Source: Paenibacillus pabuli
GTDB taxonomy: Bacteria; Bacillota; Bacilli; Paenibacillales; Paenibacillaceae
Direction: 5' to 3'
Length of the DNA: 64,000 nt
NCBI RefSeq assembly: GCF_023101145.1
Contig: NZ_CP073714.1
Coordinates: forward strand, 3,596,001-3,660,000
Part shown: positions 18,135-26,699 of the stretch, one piece after another
How the letters are laid out: every line of letters begins with the position of its first letter
Position numbering within the stretch: the first letter of the stretch is position 1
The notes under the pieces: model-generated
What the model was told of the DNA's origin: nothing
The model's database searches: none
Seen by the model: the letters and a program-made list of their open reading frames with translations, nothing else
Position numbers and translations under genes: made by a program

Positions 18135-19040
18135 TCATTCTTCAATATAAGCTGAAATCTGTTCCGAAAGCTTGTTGAGTGCTTCTAAGCGCAAGCTGTA
18201 AGAGGTCGTTTTCTGGTTATAATGCACGATGACAAGCCCCGCTGCCCTCAATGAAATCAGGTGGTAGTGTACTGTGCTCTTAGAGAGTTTAACCTCGCTA
18301 ACGATCTCCGTGAATGTTAACTGTTTTCCGGCTAATAAACGGAGGATGTATAATCTGGTTTCATCGGACAATGCTCGTGTTAGACGCAACAACCGATGTT
18401 CAGGTCGACCCGTTGCTGGCGGGAGAATATCGGCAGAGTAACTGGTAAAAATCACTTCATCAAAAATAGCTGAGGTAACAAAAGGACGGGCGTGATATTG
18501 AGGAATTAGAATCACTTGTTTGAGCAGTGGGGTGGGGTATAGGCGCATACCCTCCGTTGCCTCCTCATAGACCTCTAGGTCATTGGTTCCGTTCAGACGT
18601 GACCGTCTGGTTTCAGCTTCTAAGGCAAGACCTTCGATAATCTCCGAATCAATTTGGCTGAAATAATGGGTATCCCATTCACGCAGTGCTTCGGATGTCC
18701 GGCTGCGCAGTTCCGGGAGATTGGAGGGAACGGACAACTTCACATTAGCAGCGATGTCATATAGCTGGCCTGTGGTTAGGTCTTCAAGCCAATCCAAAAA
18801 ACCACTCACTGAGCGTGCTCCAGGACAACTCCAAATATAAGGTGCAAGGCTAAAATCGCCTACGAGTTTCATCGTCTCCCGCATTTGTTGCAGTTTGGCA
18901 GGAGCGAACCGATCTTGTACTTCTCTGACCCATAGTTTTCCAGCATCCAGAGCATTATGATTCTGTTTGCTCATGAAGACCGTCAGACTGCTTACACATT
19001 CATAAATGGGCGCGAAATCAACTTCCACTTTGTAGTTCAT
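18135..19040 (-). CDS. ArsR/HTH_20-type regulator with large N-terminal domain
   Basis: 301 residues. The DNA-binding winged helix is at the C-terminus (about residues 215-295): HRLLRLTRALSDETRLYILRLLAGKQLTFTEIV, then KLSKSTVHYHLISLRAAGLV. ArsR-type helices usually make up a whole 100-residue protein, so the 210-residue N-terminal part is an added domain, likely for ligand binding, with no Cys cluster that would mark a metal sensor. The start has GAGGGGG upstream. A 22-bp inverted repeat lies just upstream and likely is its operator. It precedes an MFS pump gene in the same direction. Confidence 0.82.
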   Translation of the reverse strand: MNYKVEVDFAPIYECVSSLTVFMSKQNHNALDAGKLWVREVQDRFAPAKLQQMRETMKLVGDFSLAPYIWSCPGARSVSGFLDWLEDLTTGQLYDIAANVKLSVPSNLPELRSRTSEALREWDTHYFSQIDSEIIEGLALEAETRRSRLNGTNDLEVYEEATEGMRLYPTPLLKQVILIPQYHARPFVTSAIFDEVIFTSYSADILPPATGRPEHRLLRLTRALSDETRLYILRLLAGKQLTFTEIVSEVKLSKSTVHYHLISLRAAGLVIVHYNQKTTSYSLRLEALNKLSEQISAYIEE

Positions 19041-19065
19041 AGCTCGAATTTCCCCCTCGTCTTTC

Positions 19066-19128
19066 TTGTTCTATGTTTATAGAACAACTAATTTGTTTTA
19101 TTGTATACGAACAACTATAGGTTTGCAA
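19066..19128 (-). promoter_or_regulatory. Promoter and operator of the ArsR-type regulator
   Basis: On the minus strand TTGCAA (19123-19128) and TACAAT (19100-19105) are 17 bases apart. Just downstream lies a perfect 9-bp inverted repeat, TTGTTCTAT-GTTT-ATAGAACAA (19066-19087). A repressor bound there would block transcription. A second, weaker TTGTT...AACAA pair (about 19094-19114) overlaps the -10 box. Confidence 0.75.
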
Positions 19129-19162
19129 CAAAAATGTCCAATGAGTTACTTCTCTTCAACGA

Positions 19163-19206
19163 AAAAAGACGTTCCACGGGTGACGAGCACCTGAAGAATC
19201 GTCTTA
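19163..19206 (-). terminator. Terminator of the MBL-fold gene
   Basis: On the minus strand AAGACG and CGTCTT close an imperfect hairpin whose inner helix is GGTG/CACC; it is followed by six T. Confidence 0.65.
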
Positions 19207-19247
19207 AAATAACCGATTAATACTCCCCAAAAGTGTATATTGAAACT

Positions 19248-19910
19248 TTAATCTTGGATGAGTGCTGCTATCTGATCTTTCACATTTACATCACTCAATC
19301 CCCCGTGGTAACAAACAACGGATGTAATGTCGAGATCTGCATACTTTCTTAACGAGAGTTTTGCTGCGTTCATATCCGGTGTAGTCGGGGCGTGAATTCC
19401 CCCAAGCATACCGTCTACACTGTACATGGAGTCCCCGGCAATGAGAGTTTTACTTTCCTTCAAATAAAGACTGATATGGCCAGGTGTATGCCCAGGCGTG
19501 TGAACAACACGAATCCCGCCGCAAAACGGTAGTTCCTGACCATCTATTAAAGTATGGTTTACTGTGCCCTTCGGGGGATTTTCGAGGTGACCATCTTTTA
19601 TCAGTGGCAGTTCCCCTTGGATGTATGGCTTATCCAGTTCGTGTGAATATACTTTAATATTGTTGCCAAGCGTCTGCAAAATCTCCGGAAGATTCCCTAT
19701 ATGATCCACATCCTGATGGGTCAAAATCACTGCATTTAGTTTGTCTAATGAGACGCCAGCCTTCTCCATTACCACACGTAAATCCTCAAATTGACCTGGA
19801 AAACCAGTGTCTATTAGAATAGTCATTTCTTGATCTTTTAAAAGAATGGGGTGGACCACTTTCCCGTGATAATTCAGATGAAGCATTTCGACTCCCTTTG
19901 AAATTTCCAT
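19248..19910 (-). CDS. MBL-fold metallohydrolase
   Basis: 220 residues; the start follows GGAGG in ACGGAGGACTAATATT. The metallo-beta-lactamase motif reads THQDVDHIGN, in which the second His of the classical H-x-H-x-D-H is Asp; this form is common in YflN-like bacillar proteins. Other ligands are in VVHTPGHTPGHISLY, IAGDSMY and VCYHGG. The family includes thioesterases, lactonases and glyoxalase II-like enzymes, so the substrate is unknown. Single-gene unit with its own terminator. Confidence 0.85.
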   Translation of the reverse strand: MEISKGVEMLHLNYHGKVVHPILLKDQEMTILIDTGFPGQFEDLRVVMEKAGVSLDKLNAVILTHQDVDHIGNLPEILQTLGNNIKVYSHELDKPYIQGELPLIKDGHLENPPKGTVNHTLIDGQELPFCGGIRVVHTPGHTPGHISLYLKESKTLIAGDSMYSVDGMLGGIHAPTTPDMNAAKLSLRKYADLDITSVVCYHGGLSDVNVKDQIAALIQD

Positions 19911-20104
19911 AATATTAGTCCTCCGTACAAAGAAATTGATAAATTAAAGTATCTCTCTTTGTAAACGAATGAAGTACGTAGAAAGATACGGGGATAGAAA
20001 TTTTGCAAACAGTTTGTTAAATTTTGTGTTTCTTGTGAACCAAACCAAGTATAGGATGATCTAATAAATAGAAGGAATGAGAAGAAAGGGAGAAGGGAGA
20101 ATCG

Positions 20105-20635
20105 ATGGTGGATTTATCAGAAAAAGCGGAACTTGCAAGACAAGGGGATAAGGAAGCTTTTGTCTATTTAATTCGAGCTGTCCAGCAAAGTCTATTTGTA
20201 ATAGGAAGATCAATTGTTAAAACAGATGAAGATTGTGCAGATGCGATACAGGAGACCATTGCCAAAGCTTTTTCTAATGTACATACACTGAAAGAGCCAA
20301 CTTATTTTAAAACTTGGATCATTCGAATTTTAATCAATGAGTGTAATCGGATAATTAAGAAAAAAAAGCGAGTATCCCTTGTCCCTTATGATATGAGAAA
20401 GACATCTTACAAGGGGGATTTTGAACAAATTGAGCTGTTTGAGGTAATCGACGAATTGGATGAACAGCTTCAAACCATCGTGACACTTTTTTATATCGAG
20501 GACTTATCGGTCAAGGAAATATCTAGAGTGCTTGAAGTTTCTGAAGGAACAGTAAAGTCAAGGTTATTCAGGGCCAGACGACAATTATCCGAGCTCGTTC
20601 TAGGGGAAGGAGAGGGCAAATATGAATTTTCATGA
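20105..20635 (+). CDS. ECF-type RNA polymerase sigma factor
   Basis: 176 residues; start after GGGAGAAGGGAGAATCG. Region 2 spans about residues 8-80 (KEAFVYLIRAVQQSLFVIGRSIV, DAIQETIAKAFSNVH, FKTWIIRILINECNRIIKK) and region 4 about 108-165 (DELDEQLQTIVTLFYIEDLSVKEISRVLEVSEGTVKSRLFRARRQL). ECF factors redirect RNA polymerase to stress genes. The next gene overlaps by 14 bases and encodes a membrane protein with DUF4179, the usual anti-sigma partner in bacilli, so release on an envelope signal is likely. Confidence 0.93.
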   Translation: MVDLSEKAELARQGDKEAFVYLIRAVQQSLFVIGRSIVKTDEDCADAIQETIAKAFSNVHTLKEPTYFKTWIIRILINECNRIIKKKKRVSLVPYDMRKTSYKGDFEQIELFEVIDELDEQLQTIVTLFYIEDLSVKEISRVLEVSEGTVKSRLFRARRQLSELVLGEGEGKYEFS

Positions 20636-22094
20636 TCCGGTTGACCGTGAGCTCAAGCAATTATTAAATGCTAAAAGAAAAGACCTGATCATTCCTGATA
20701 CTGTACAACTTGCTATGGAGAACGCACTTTCCTCCATTTCTGAGCAGAATGTAAAAAAGAGATATTCCCGTAAGCGATGGAGATGGGCAGCAGCAGTTAT
20801 AGCCCTCTTTTTTATCCTGGGAGCGGTTTCGATCTATTCCGTGCCAACATTTGGTGAGATGATTCGGTCTTTATTTGCCAAGGATAACCCGGATATTGGA
20901 CTATTGCGGGCACAAGAATTGGGACTAGTGCATAATCCTCATATCAAAGTAAAGGACAAAGGTTATACGCTGGTAATTGATGAAGCTGTTGCAGACCCTA
21001 CCCGAGTAACAATGGCTCTTCAACTTTTTGATAAAAAAGGTAAGCACGATCGCGATAAATTACTCCTTGGAGATCTGAACAACATTACGATCACAGATGC
21101 TAACGGTAAAGCCTTGGATACCATGTACGATATGGGCTACACCAATGATTTTTATTATATGGTTGCTTTCTTTAATGAGCCCTTGCAAACAGACAAGATA
21201 ACAATAGAAGGGAATATTGGGACGCTTGGCAACAGGAACGAGCCTTCCATTGAAGGAGATTGGAACTTTAGCTTTGATATCGATATGAGAGAGGCTAACC
21301 AGCAAACGAAAATAGAAGAATTGTCGGGTAGCTACACAACGCCACACGGAATGACAGTCACCTTAAAGAGGTTGACGAGAATGGTACAAGGAGTCCGTTT
21401 TGAACTGGAGACTGAACTCAATGATGCTGCAATGGCAAGGTCACCCGGTGATTTATGGAAAAAGCAGATGTTGAGTTTTCACTTTGAAACCATAGAGAAT
21501 GAAGAAATTCATTCGGTAAATTCGAGAAAGAATGGTGACATGGTTAGTCTGATGTCTACTGATTATGCAGTCATTGGAGACGGGAAGATGCGTTGGAGTT
21601 ATATTTTCAAGTACCTGCCAGAACATGAACCGTATCGTTTTATTTTGGATGGGTACTCGGTCGCGGAAACAGACGGCAGCAAAATTTCCTTTAGCCCGTC
21701 GGAACTGATAGAACCTAAATCTTTTCAAATATTAACAGATCGTATAGAGTTGGTTGGGGCGTCGCTTGAAGACTCACAAAACCGCGATGCCACATATGAA
21801 ACGGCCGTATCGTTCTACGGGGAAATGGATAATGAAATAAACAATGAAGAATGGAAAGCATTCGATTCATCAGGCAAGCAATATGATGTTGGTAAAAGAG
21901 GAGCGTCAACTTTAAAAAATACGCTTACAGATAATTGGAGAGAAGGGTTTATTAGCATGGGAGATCGCGATATGCAGCAGCCTTATGAATACCGGATAAT
22001 GGGGTTAGACCACATCCCGGAGGAACTTATCCTGGTAAGACGAGTAGTGGATAGAAGGTACAAAGACCCGGACTGGTCTGTATTGCTAAAATAA
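20622..22094 (+). CDS. DUF4179 membrane protein, likely anti-sigma factor
   Basis: 490 residues; start after AAGGAGAGGGCAAAT inside the sigma-factor gene, so translation is probably coupled. Residues 1-45 are cytoplasmic and would hold the sigma-binding part. One membrane helix lies at about 49-70 (RWAAAVIALFFILGAVSIYS). The rest is extracellular: the DUF4179 region (about 45-140) followed by a long beta-rich part. Anti-sigma factors of this type hold the cognate ECF sigma at the membrane. The 400-residue outer part is large for the group and may sense a cell-wall ligand. Confidence 0.82.
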   Translation: MNFHDPVDRELKQLLNAKRKDLIIPDTVQLAMENALSSISEQNVKKRYSRKRWRWAAAVIALFFILGAVSIYSVPTFGEMIRSLFAKDNPDIGLLRAQELGLVHNPHIKVKDKGYTLVIDEAVADPTRVTMALQLFDKKGKHDRDKLLLGDLNNITITDANGKALDTMYDMGYTNDFYYMVAFFNEPLQTDKITIEGNIGTLGNRNEPSIEGDWNFSFDIDMREANQQTKIEELSGSYTTPHGMTVTLKRLTRMVQGVRFELETELNDAAMARSPGDLWKKQMLSFHFETIENEEIHSVNSRKNGDMVSLMSTDYAVIGDGKMRWSYIFKYLPEHEPYRFILDGYSVAETDGSKISFSPSELIEPKSFQILTDRIELVGASLEDSQNRDATYETAVSFYGEMDNEINNEEWKAFDSSGKQYDVGKRGASTLKNTLTDNWREGFISMGDRDMQQPYEYRIMGLDHIPEELILVRRVVDRRYKDPDWSVLLK

Positions 22095-22146
22095 TTTATT
22101 AATGTATAGTCTATCGATCACCAATACCATCATTATTAATTTCACT

Positions 22147-22170
22147 GCCGCCCTTCAGGGCGGCTTTTTA
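22147..22170 (+). terminator. Terminator after the DUF4179 gene
   Basis: Perfect 7-bp stem GCCGCCC/GGGCGGC, loop TTCA, then five T. Confidence 0.92.
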
Positions 22171-22254
22171 TATATTTGTTTTCCTGTAGGTACAAGTCGA
22201 TTTTTAGAAGGAAAACAGACATAAATCTAAACATATTAGAGATTAATCTTTAAT

Positions 22255-22283
22255 TTGTCAGGTTTTTATGTAACCGCTATCAT
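22255..22283 (+). promoter_or_regulatory. xynA promoter with overlapping cre site
   Basis: TTGTCA (22255-22260) and TATCAT (22278-22283) are 17 bases apart. TGTAACCGCTATCA (22269-22282) matches the cre consensus at all defined positions and overlaps the -10 box, so CcpA should repress xylanase when preferred sugar is present. A TATAAT further on (22285-22290) is too distant from this -35. Confidence 0.82.
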
Positions 22284-22410
22284 TCTATAATTTAGTCAGA
22301 AAGGAGGTAAAAGTAAAAAAGAATTGCATTAGATGACAATGGAGAACTTCAACCGAGAATCAGACGAAAGCAGTCGATCGGGCAAATACAATCATATTGG
22401 GAGGTAGAGT

Positions 22411-23046
22411 ATGTTTAAATTTAGCAAAAAAATGTTGACGGTCATTCTTGCGGCTTCTATGAGTTTTGGCGTGTTTGCGGCAACCTCAAGTGCAGCGACA
22501 GATTATTGGCAGAATTGGACCGATGGCGGCGGTACGGTTAATGCTGTGAATGGGTCGGGCGGAAATTACAGTGTGACATGGCAGAATACGGGGAATTTTG
22601 TGGTTGGTAAAGGCTGGAATGTTGGATCTCCAAACCGGACAATTAACTATAATGCTGGCGTTTGGTCTCCATCCGGCAATGGTTATTTGACACTCTACGG
22701 GTGGACAAGAAATGCACTTATTGAATATTACGTCGTAGATAGCTGGGGCACGTATCGACCAACTGGAACGTTTAAAGGTACTGTCAACAGTGATGGAGGC
22801 ACCTATGACATCTATACAACGATGCGATATAACGCACCTTCCATTGACGGCACACAAACCTTTGCCCAGTACTGGAGCGTAAGGCAGTCGAAGAGAGCCA
22901 CCGGGGTTAACTCCGCTATTACATTCAGCAACCATGTGAACGCATGGGCAAGCAAAGGAATGAATCTGGGTAGCAGTTGGTCATACCAGGTATTAGCGAC
23001 AGAAGGATATCAAAGCAGCGGAAGTTCCAACGTAACGGTGTGGTAA
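22411..23046 (+). CDS. xynA: Secreted GH11 endo-1,4-beta-xylanase
   Basis: 211 residues; start after GGGAGGTAGAGT. Residues 1-28 are a signal peptide with cleavage near SSAAT. The mature protein is a 183-residue single jelly-roll domain, the exact size of low-mass bacillar xylanases such as B. subtilis XynA. The catalytic pair is present: nucleophile Glu105 in ALIEYYVVD and acid/base Glu198 in [28 protein letters not shown] is the family block before the acid/base. It cleaves xylan outside the cell, supplying fragments for the GH43 enzymes at the left of the window. Confidence 0.97.
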   Translation: MFKFSKKMLTVILAASMSFGVFAATSSAATDYWQNWTDGGGTVNAVNGSGGNYSVTWQNTGNFVVGKGWNVGSPNRTINYNAGVWSPSGNGYLTLYGWTRNALIEYYVVDSWGTYRPTGTFKGTVNSDGGTYDIYTTMRYNAPSIDGTQTFAQYWSVRQSKRATGVNSAITFSNHVNAWASKGMNLGSSWSYQVLATEGYQSSGSSNVTVW

Positions 23047-23148
23047 GCAATCCATGGTAAGCCAATGATGAAAGTAAAACAGGTTCTTATACATTAGGGA
23101 CAGGCTAAATGCCTTTTCCTCAGTTCTACCATCAGTCCGGATATGTTG

Positions 23149-23177
23149 AAGGCCGTTTCAGTCAGACGAACGGCCTT
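23149..23177 (+). terminator. Hairpin after xynA, probable terminator
   Basis: Stem AAGGCCGTT and AACGGCCTT around an 11-base loop; only a short T stretch follows, so it is a weak or bidirectional terminator. Confidence 0.6.
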
Positions 23178-23248
23178 TGATGCTGCCGGATAGAAATGGC
23201 TGGCATTATAGCCACTTATTTTCCCATTAGTTTAAAGGAGATCGTTCA

Positions 23249-24088
23249 ATGAGAAAGCTGTTGGTGTTCTTTTTAATAGCAACTATGCTAGTGATCAGTG
23301 CTTGTTCGCAGGATAAACCCGAACCGAAGGATAACCTTGTATTCGTGCAAGGTGGATCGTTTAAGAACAACAAGTCCAATTTCGCTGGTAGAAATGTGAC
23401 CCTGTCGAACTTTTATATCGGAAAATATGAGGTAACGCAAAAAGAGTGGGAAGATATCATGGGAAATAACCCCTCCGGATTCAAAGGAGATCAATTACCC
23501 GTAGAAATGGTGAGTTGGTATGACGCGGTAGAGTATTGCAATCAACGAAGTATAAAAGAGGGCTTAAAGCCGCATTACAACATCAATAAGGATACCCAAG
23601 ATCTGAAAAATAAGAATGAAAACGATAATATAAAATGGACAGTAACGATTAATGAGGGAACTAACGGTTACCGACTGCCTACAGAAGCGGAATGGGAATA
23701 TGCCGCAAGCGGAGGTCAGGAGAGCAAGAATTACACATACAGCGGCAGCAACAACGCCGATGAAGTCGCATGGTATTGGAAGAACGCCGGGGACAAAATC
23801 TTAACTGGAGATTGGAACTGGCCTGCCATAGAGAGCAACAAAAACAAAACCAAATCGATTGGTACCCAACAGCCCAACGAGCTTGGTATCTACGATATGT
23901 CTGGCAATGTAAGAGAATGGTGCTGGGACTGGTACAGCGATGCTGAGAGTCAAATTGCTTCCTTTCGGGTCGTAAAAGGCGGAGGCTGGATCGGCGGTGT
24001 TAACAATAACGAGATTGCTTTTCGGGGCAAATTCGATGCAAATGGTTTTGGGCCCGATCAGGGTTTTCGTGTTGTTCGCGGAGAATAG
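23249..24088 (+). CDS. Formylglycine-generating-enzyme-like lipoprotein (SUMF1 fold)
   Basis: 279 residues; start after AAAGGAGATCGTTCA. Residues 1-19 are a lipoprotein signal with lipobox VISAC. The mature part has the sulfatase-modifying-factor fold: FVQGGSF, FYIGKYEVTQKEWEDIMGNNPS, PVEMVSWYDAVEYCNQRS, GYRLPTEAEWEYAASGG, LGIYDMSGNVREWCWDWY, RVVKGGGW and QGFRVVRGE. The paired cysteines that bind copper in true formylglycine-generating enzymes are not evident in the C-terminal part, so it more likely acts as a binding or scaffold protein on the outer membrane face. No sulfatase gene is nearby. Confidence 0.85.
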   Translation: MRKLLVFFLIATMLVISACSQDKPEPKDNLVFVQGGSFKNNKSNFAGRNVTLSNFYIGKYEVTQKEWEDIMGNNPSGFKGDQLPVEMVSWYDAVEYCNQRSIKEGLKPHYNINKDTQDLKNKNENDNIKWTVTINEGTNGYRLPTEAEWEYAASGGQESKNYTYSGSNNADEVAWYWKNAGDKILTGDWNWPAIESNKNKTKSIGTQQPNELGIYDMSGNVREWCWDWYSDAESQIASFRVVKGGGWIGGVNNNEIAFRGKFDANGFGPDQGFRVVRGE

Positions 24089-24431
24089 CTGAAAGGTGAT
24101 AAAGTACCCAAATAGTTAAGACGGCCTCATATGCTGCAAAAGTAGGTCGTTGAACATAAAGAGATGTCCACGCTAATGCGGATTAGCTAGGGCATCTCTT
24201 TTTTGAATTGCTTGTATTTCATTCTAATGTACAGGATCGGAAACGTGATGCATTGTCGTACAATTTGAACCTTTATTTTGCAGGATCAAAAAGTATCCTA
24301 CGACACAAAAATGATCGGATCATACAAAAAAGTGCGTACTATTCAACGATCATGGCACCTGATAGTCTAACATTCGAAGGGCAAATTGAATTGCCGTTCA
24401 ATATAAAAATCATACTGAAGGGGTGGGAAAA
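24089..24431. other. Intergenic region before the unrecognised 476-residue protein
   Basis: 343 bases. A terminator occupies 24158-24204. From 24205 an A/T-rich leader contains AGTGCGTACTA (24331-24341), an 11-mer also found in the hxlR/arginase promoter region. An 82-codon frame at 24208-24456 overlaps the downstream start and has no ribosome site, so it is not called. Confidence 0.55.
24158..24204 (+). terminator. Terminator after the SUMF1-like gene
   Basis: Outer stem AAAGAGATG...CATCTCTTT, inner stem GCTAAT/ATTAGC, then a run of T. Confidence 0.88.
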
Positions 24432-25862
24432 ATGCCAGCGTATCAACTTCACTTGAAAGATAAACGGATCGTATGGGGAAACGCAATAGATGTGGAGTCT
24501 CTCATTGGCACATATCCACAGGACTCGATTAGAACAGGCGAGAATGCGGCTTTGGATTGGAAATTGCCTGACGGCATATATAGAGCAAAAGAGGTCGTCA
24601 TAGAGCTGGATAAACTGCTTGAGGCGATACTGGTTCAGCTGGGTGAACCGATAGACGGTAATCCTTCAGTGTTATTGGACAGCCTTCAAGCCAATTTGGC
24701 AATCTCCGGTGATCTTTCATCATTACCGCTTGGATCTTTGGCTTTGAAGGATAAAGCAGGTGTTGAAATTACGGCACAGGCGGCACGCATTGGTGAACAA
24801 TTGGTTCTCTGGGCACGAGAGATTAATTCTGAAAAGAGGGCACTGACGCAATATGGAGCGGAAACCCTTGGAGAGCTGGAATTTAGAAGTCATTGCTACG
24901 GTCATACCCTGATACCGGAAGCTATTGCTCAGGTTTGGGGTCCCGCTGGGGGACCAAAAGTTATGCAGTTATATAATGAATACTTGCATCAATTTGTATT
25001 GCTGCGGGATGCATTACTTCCCTTTGCCAATTGGGAACAAGTACCGTTTGAAGTCAAGGAACACACCCAATACAAGGGATTACGTTTTGTGGAGCCTGCC
25101 CGTAAGATCTTTTTAACTCAATTGCTCGGGAAGGAATTAACGCACAAGGCGATTGTTCAATATGCACAGAGTGTGCTTAGCTCGGGTTTGACCTCTGCAG
25201 GTTACGGCTTTCAATATCCTTTGGGAACCGTATTGCCAGCTGGCTTGGGAGAGTCGGCTGGAACGGCTGCGCGTTATCTTTTGAAATGGCATCCGGTACA
25301 AACCATTGAGACCGAAGAGACACAAGATATAGTCGCCATCTCATTCGAATATGAATATGACGATTATTATGCTGCACCACGAAATGAAGCAGGAACGGGT
25401 ATACCTGGCAATAAGGATCGCCTTCACATTTCAGAAGACCATAGTGATCTTCCATCCATCGCAAGGCTGCTTCCGAATACAGGGTCAGATCGAACAACCG
25501 TGAGTTTCAGTGTGGAGAGAGAAGGTCATGCATCATCTAGTGTAGATCTCGGTCAGCTCTTCAGGGGACATCGATTTTCATATCGGCCTGAAAAGAACAG
25601 CCATTCCAAGGATGCTGCTGTGAAGCGAACATCGACCAGCATTCATCAGGTAGCAGACATTCTATCGTATTCCGGATTGGTGACAAATACGGATAATGGA
25701 GTCCATGTCATACCAACAGGCGGAAATGAACTTGTACGGTGGGCTTTGTTAGGCAAGCTGTATCCCGAAAATGTGGTGTTATTGGCTAAAGGAGATCAAG
25801 AGGAGCTGGAAACAGCTTTGGTTTCCGGAAAGGGGTATGGAACGCAATTTCTGGTGTTGTAA
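24432..25862 (+). CDS. Unrecognised 476-residue protein
   Basis: I do not recognise this family. The ATG at 24432 follows GAAGGGG; a GTG at 24423 overlaps the site. There is no signal peptide and no membrane helix, so it should be cytoplasmic. Visible parts: a beta-rich N-terminus (YQLHLKDKRIVWGNAIDV), a segment with EFRSHCYGHTLIPEA, a low-complexity acidic Tyr-rich run near residue 305 (EYEYDDYYAAP), and a C-terminal alpha/beta part (VHVIPTGGNELVRWALLGKLYP). Possible operator sequence shared with the hxlR genes 1.9 kb away suggests common control. Confidence 0.65.
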   Translation: MPAYQLHLKDKRIVWGNAIDVESLIGTYPQDSIRTGENAALDWKLPDGIYRAKEVVIELDKLLEAILVQLGEPIDGNPSVLLDSLQANLAISGDLSSLPLGSLALKDKAGVEITAQAARIGEQLVLWAREINSEKRALTQYGAETLGELEFRSHCYGHTLIPEAIAQVWGPAGGPKVMQLYNEYLHQFVLLRDALLPFANWEQVPFEVKEHTQYKGLRFVEPARKIFLTQLLGKELTHKAIVQYAQSVLSSGLTSAGYGFQYPLGTVLPAGLGESAGTAARYLLKWHPVQTIETEETQDIVAISFEYEYDDYYAAPRNEAGTGIPGNKDRLHISEDHSDLPSIARLLPNTGSDRTTVSFSVEREGHASSSVDLGQLFRGHRFSYRPEKNSHSKDAAVKRTSTSIHQVADILSYSGLVTNTDNGVHVIPTGGNELVRWALLGKLYPENVVLLAKGDQEELETALVSGKGYGTQFLVL

Positions 25863-25942
25863 TGCCTTAAACCATTCGTGACAGATGATATGACGGCGGC
25901 AGCGCAATCGTACAGATCTGCTGCCGTCAAATTATGAATACA

Positions 25943-26326
25943 TTAATTTACGTTAACGATGTCGCGGCGAGAGTCATCATTGTCGCATGATACTTCGTCG
26001 GGAAATTTCTCGATATAGGTCGTGCCAAATTTGCACAACATTTGTAGCATGGGGGCCAATTCCTCACCCAGATCGGACAAATAATATTCTACTTTTGCTG
26101 GTGCAACCGGATAGACCTTGCGAATAATGAGACCGTCGCTTTCAAGCATTCTGAGCTGCATTGTAATCATGCGTTGGGTTGCGTCAGGAAGAAGTCGCTG
26201 TAGCTCATTAAACCGAACGGGACCTTTGGTTAAGTGATTGAGTATAGAGATTTTCCATTTTCCGCTGAGTAGGCTCATAACAATTTCCGAGGTGCAGCGA
26301 TACGTTTTATTTCTAAAGTTAATCAT
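25943..26326 (-). CDS. HxlR-type transcriptional regulator, second of pair
   Basis: 127 residues from the ATG at 26326, eight bases inside the end of the upstream gene; AAGAGGTG precedes it. A GTG at 26371 would overlap more and has no site. Pattern of the HxlR winged helix: VMSLLSGKWKISILNHLTKGPVRFNELQRLLPDATQRMITMQLRMLESDGLIIRKVYP. The N-terminus has one Cys (YRCTSE), in the place where redox-sensing HxlR proteins (YodB, HypR) carry their reactive Cys. Translation is probably coupled to the first hxlR gene. Confidence 0.88.
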   Translation of the reverse strand: MINFRNKTYRCTSEIVMSLLSGKWKISILNHLTKGPVRFNELQRLLPDATQRMITMQLRMLESDGLIIRKVYPVAPAKVEYYLSDLGEELAPMLQMLCKFGTTYIEKFPDEVSCDNDDSRRDIVNVN

Positions 26327-26681
26327 TCTCGAGAACACCTCTTTCACTTTGATTTTGTACTCCCCACTCACATAAGCCTTCCAGAACGGGCAATAACGTT
26401 TCCGCTTTGTCTGTCAGACTGTACTCCACTTTGGGAGGGACTTGAGGATATTCTTTCCGTTCGACCATACCATCTGCTTCCAATTCTTTTAGTTGTGAAC
26501 TCAATGTTTTAAACGTAATTGCTCCAATTTGTCTTTTCAGTTCATTAAAGCGTACCGGTTGGTTTTCTGCCAAAAGATAAATGATGACCATCTTCCATTT
26601 GCCGCCAATGACAGACAGAGTGTAGCCAAAAGGTGTATCTTGAATATGTTTAACCTTACCTTGGTATTCAGCCATGCTCAT
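26319..26681 (-). CDS. HxlR-type transcriptional regulator, first of pair
   Basis: 120 residues. The ATG at 26681 has AAAGGA ten bases upstream; an ATG at 26714 lacks a site. The winged helix is seen in YTLSVIGGKWKMVIIYLLAENQPVRFNELKRQIGAITFKTLSSQLKELEADGMVERKEYPQVPPKVEYSLT (quoted by its key stretch GGKWKMVIIYLL and recognition helix ITFKTLSSQLKELE). It has no N-terminal Cys, only one near the C-terminus (GLCEWG). It is divergent from an arginase-like gene; the shared 105-base promoter region holds two dyads. Confidence 0.88.
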   Translation of the reverse strand: MSMAEYQGKVKHIQDTPFGYTLSVIGGKWKMVIIYLLAENQPVRFNELKRQIGAITFKTLSSQLKELEADGMVERKEYPQVPPKVEYSLTDKAETLLPVLEGLCEWGVQNQSERGVLEND

Positions 26682-26699
26682 ATTTATGCTATCCTTTCG

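Larger units (their letters stand above)
22095..22410. other. Intergenic region upstream of xynA
   Basis: 316 bases: a terminator at 22147-22170, then the xynA promoter and cre site at 22255-22283. From about 22300 to the start is a 110-base leader with no open frame or evident structure. An AGGAGG at 22303-22308 lies too far upstream to serve xynA. Confidence 0.6.

Noticed and set aside
24208..24456. 82-codon frame before the unrecognised gene
   Set aside because: No ribosome site, overlaps the terminator end and the start of the next gene, and has no protein-like composition.
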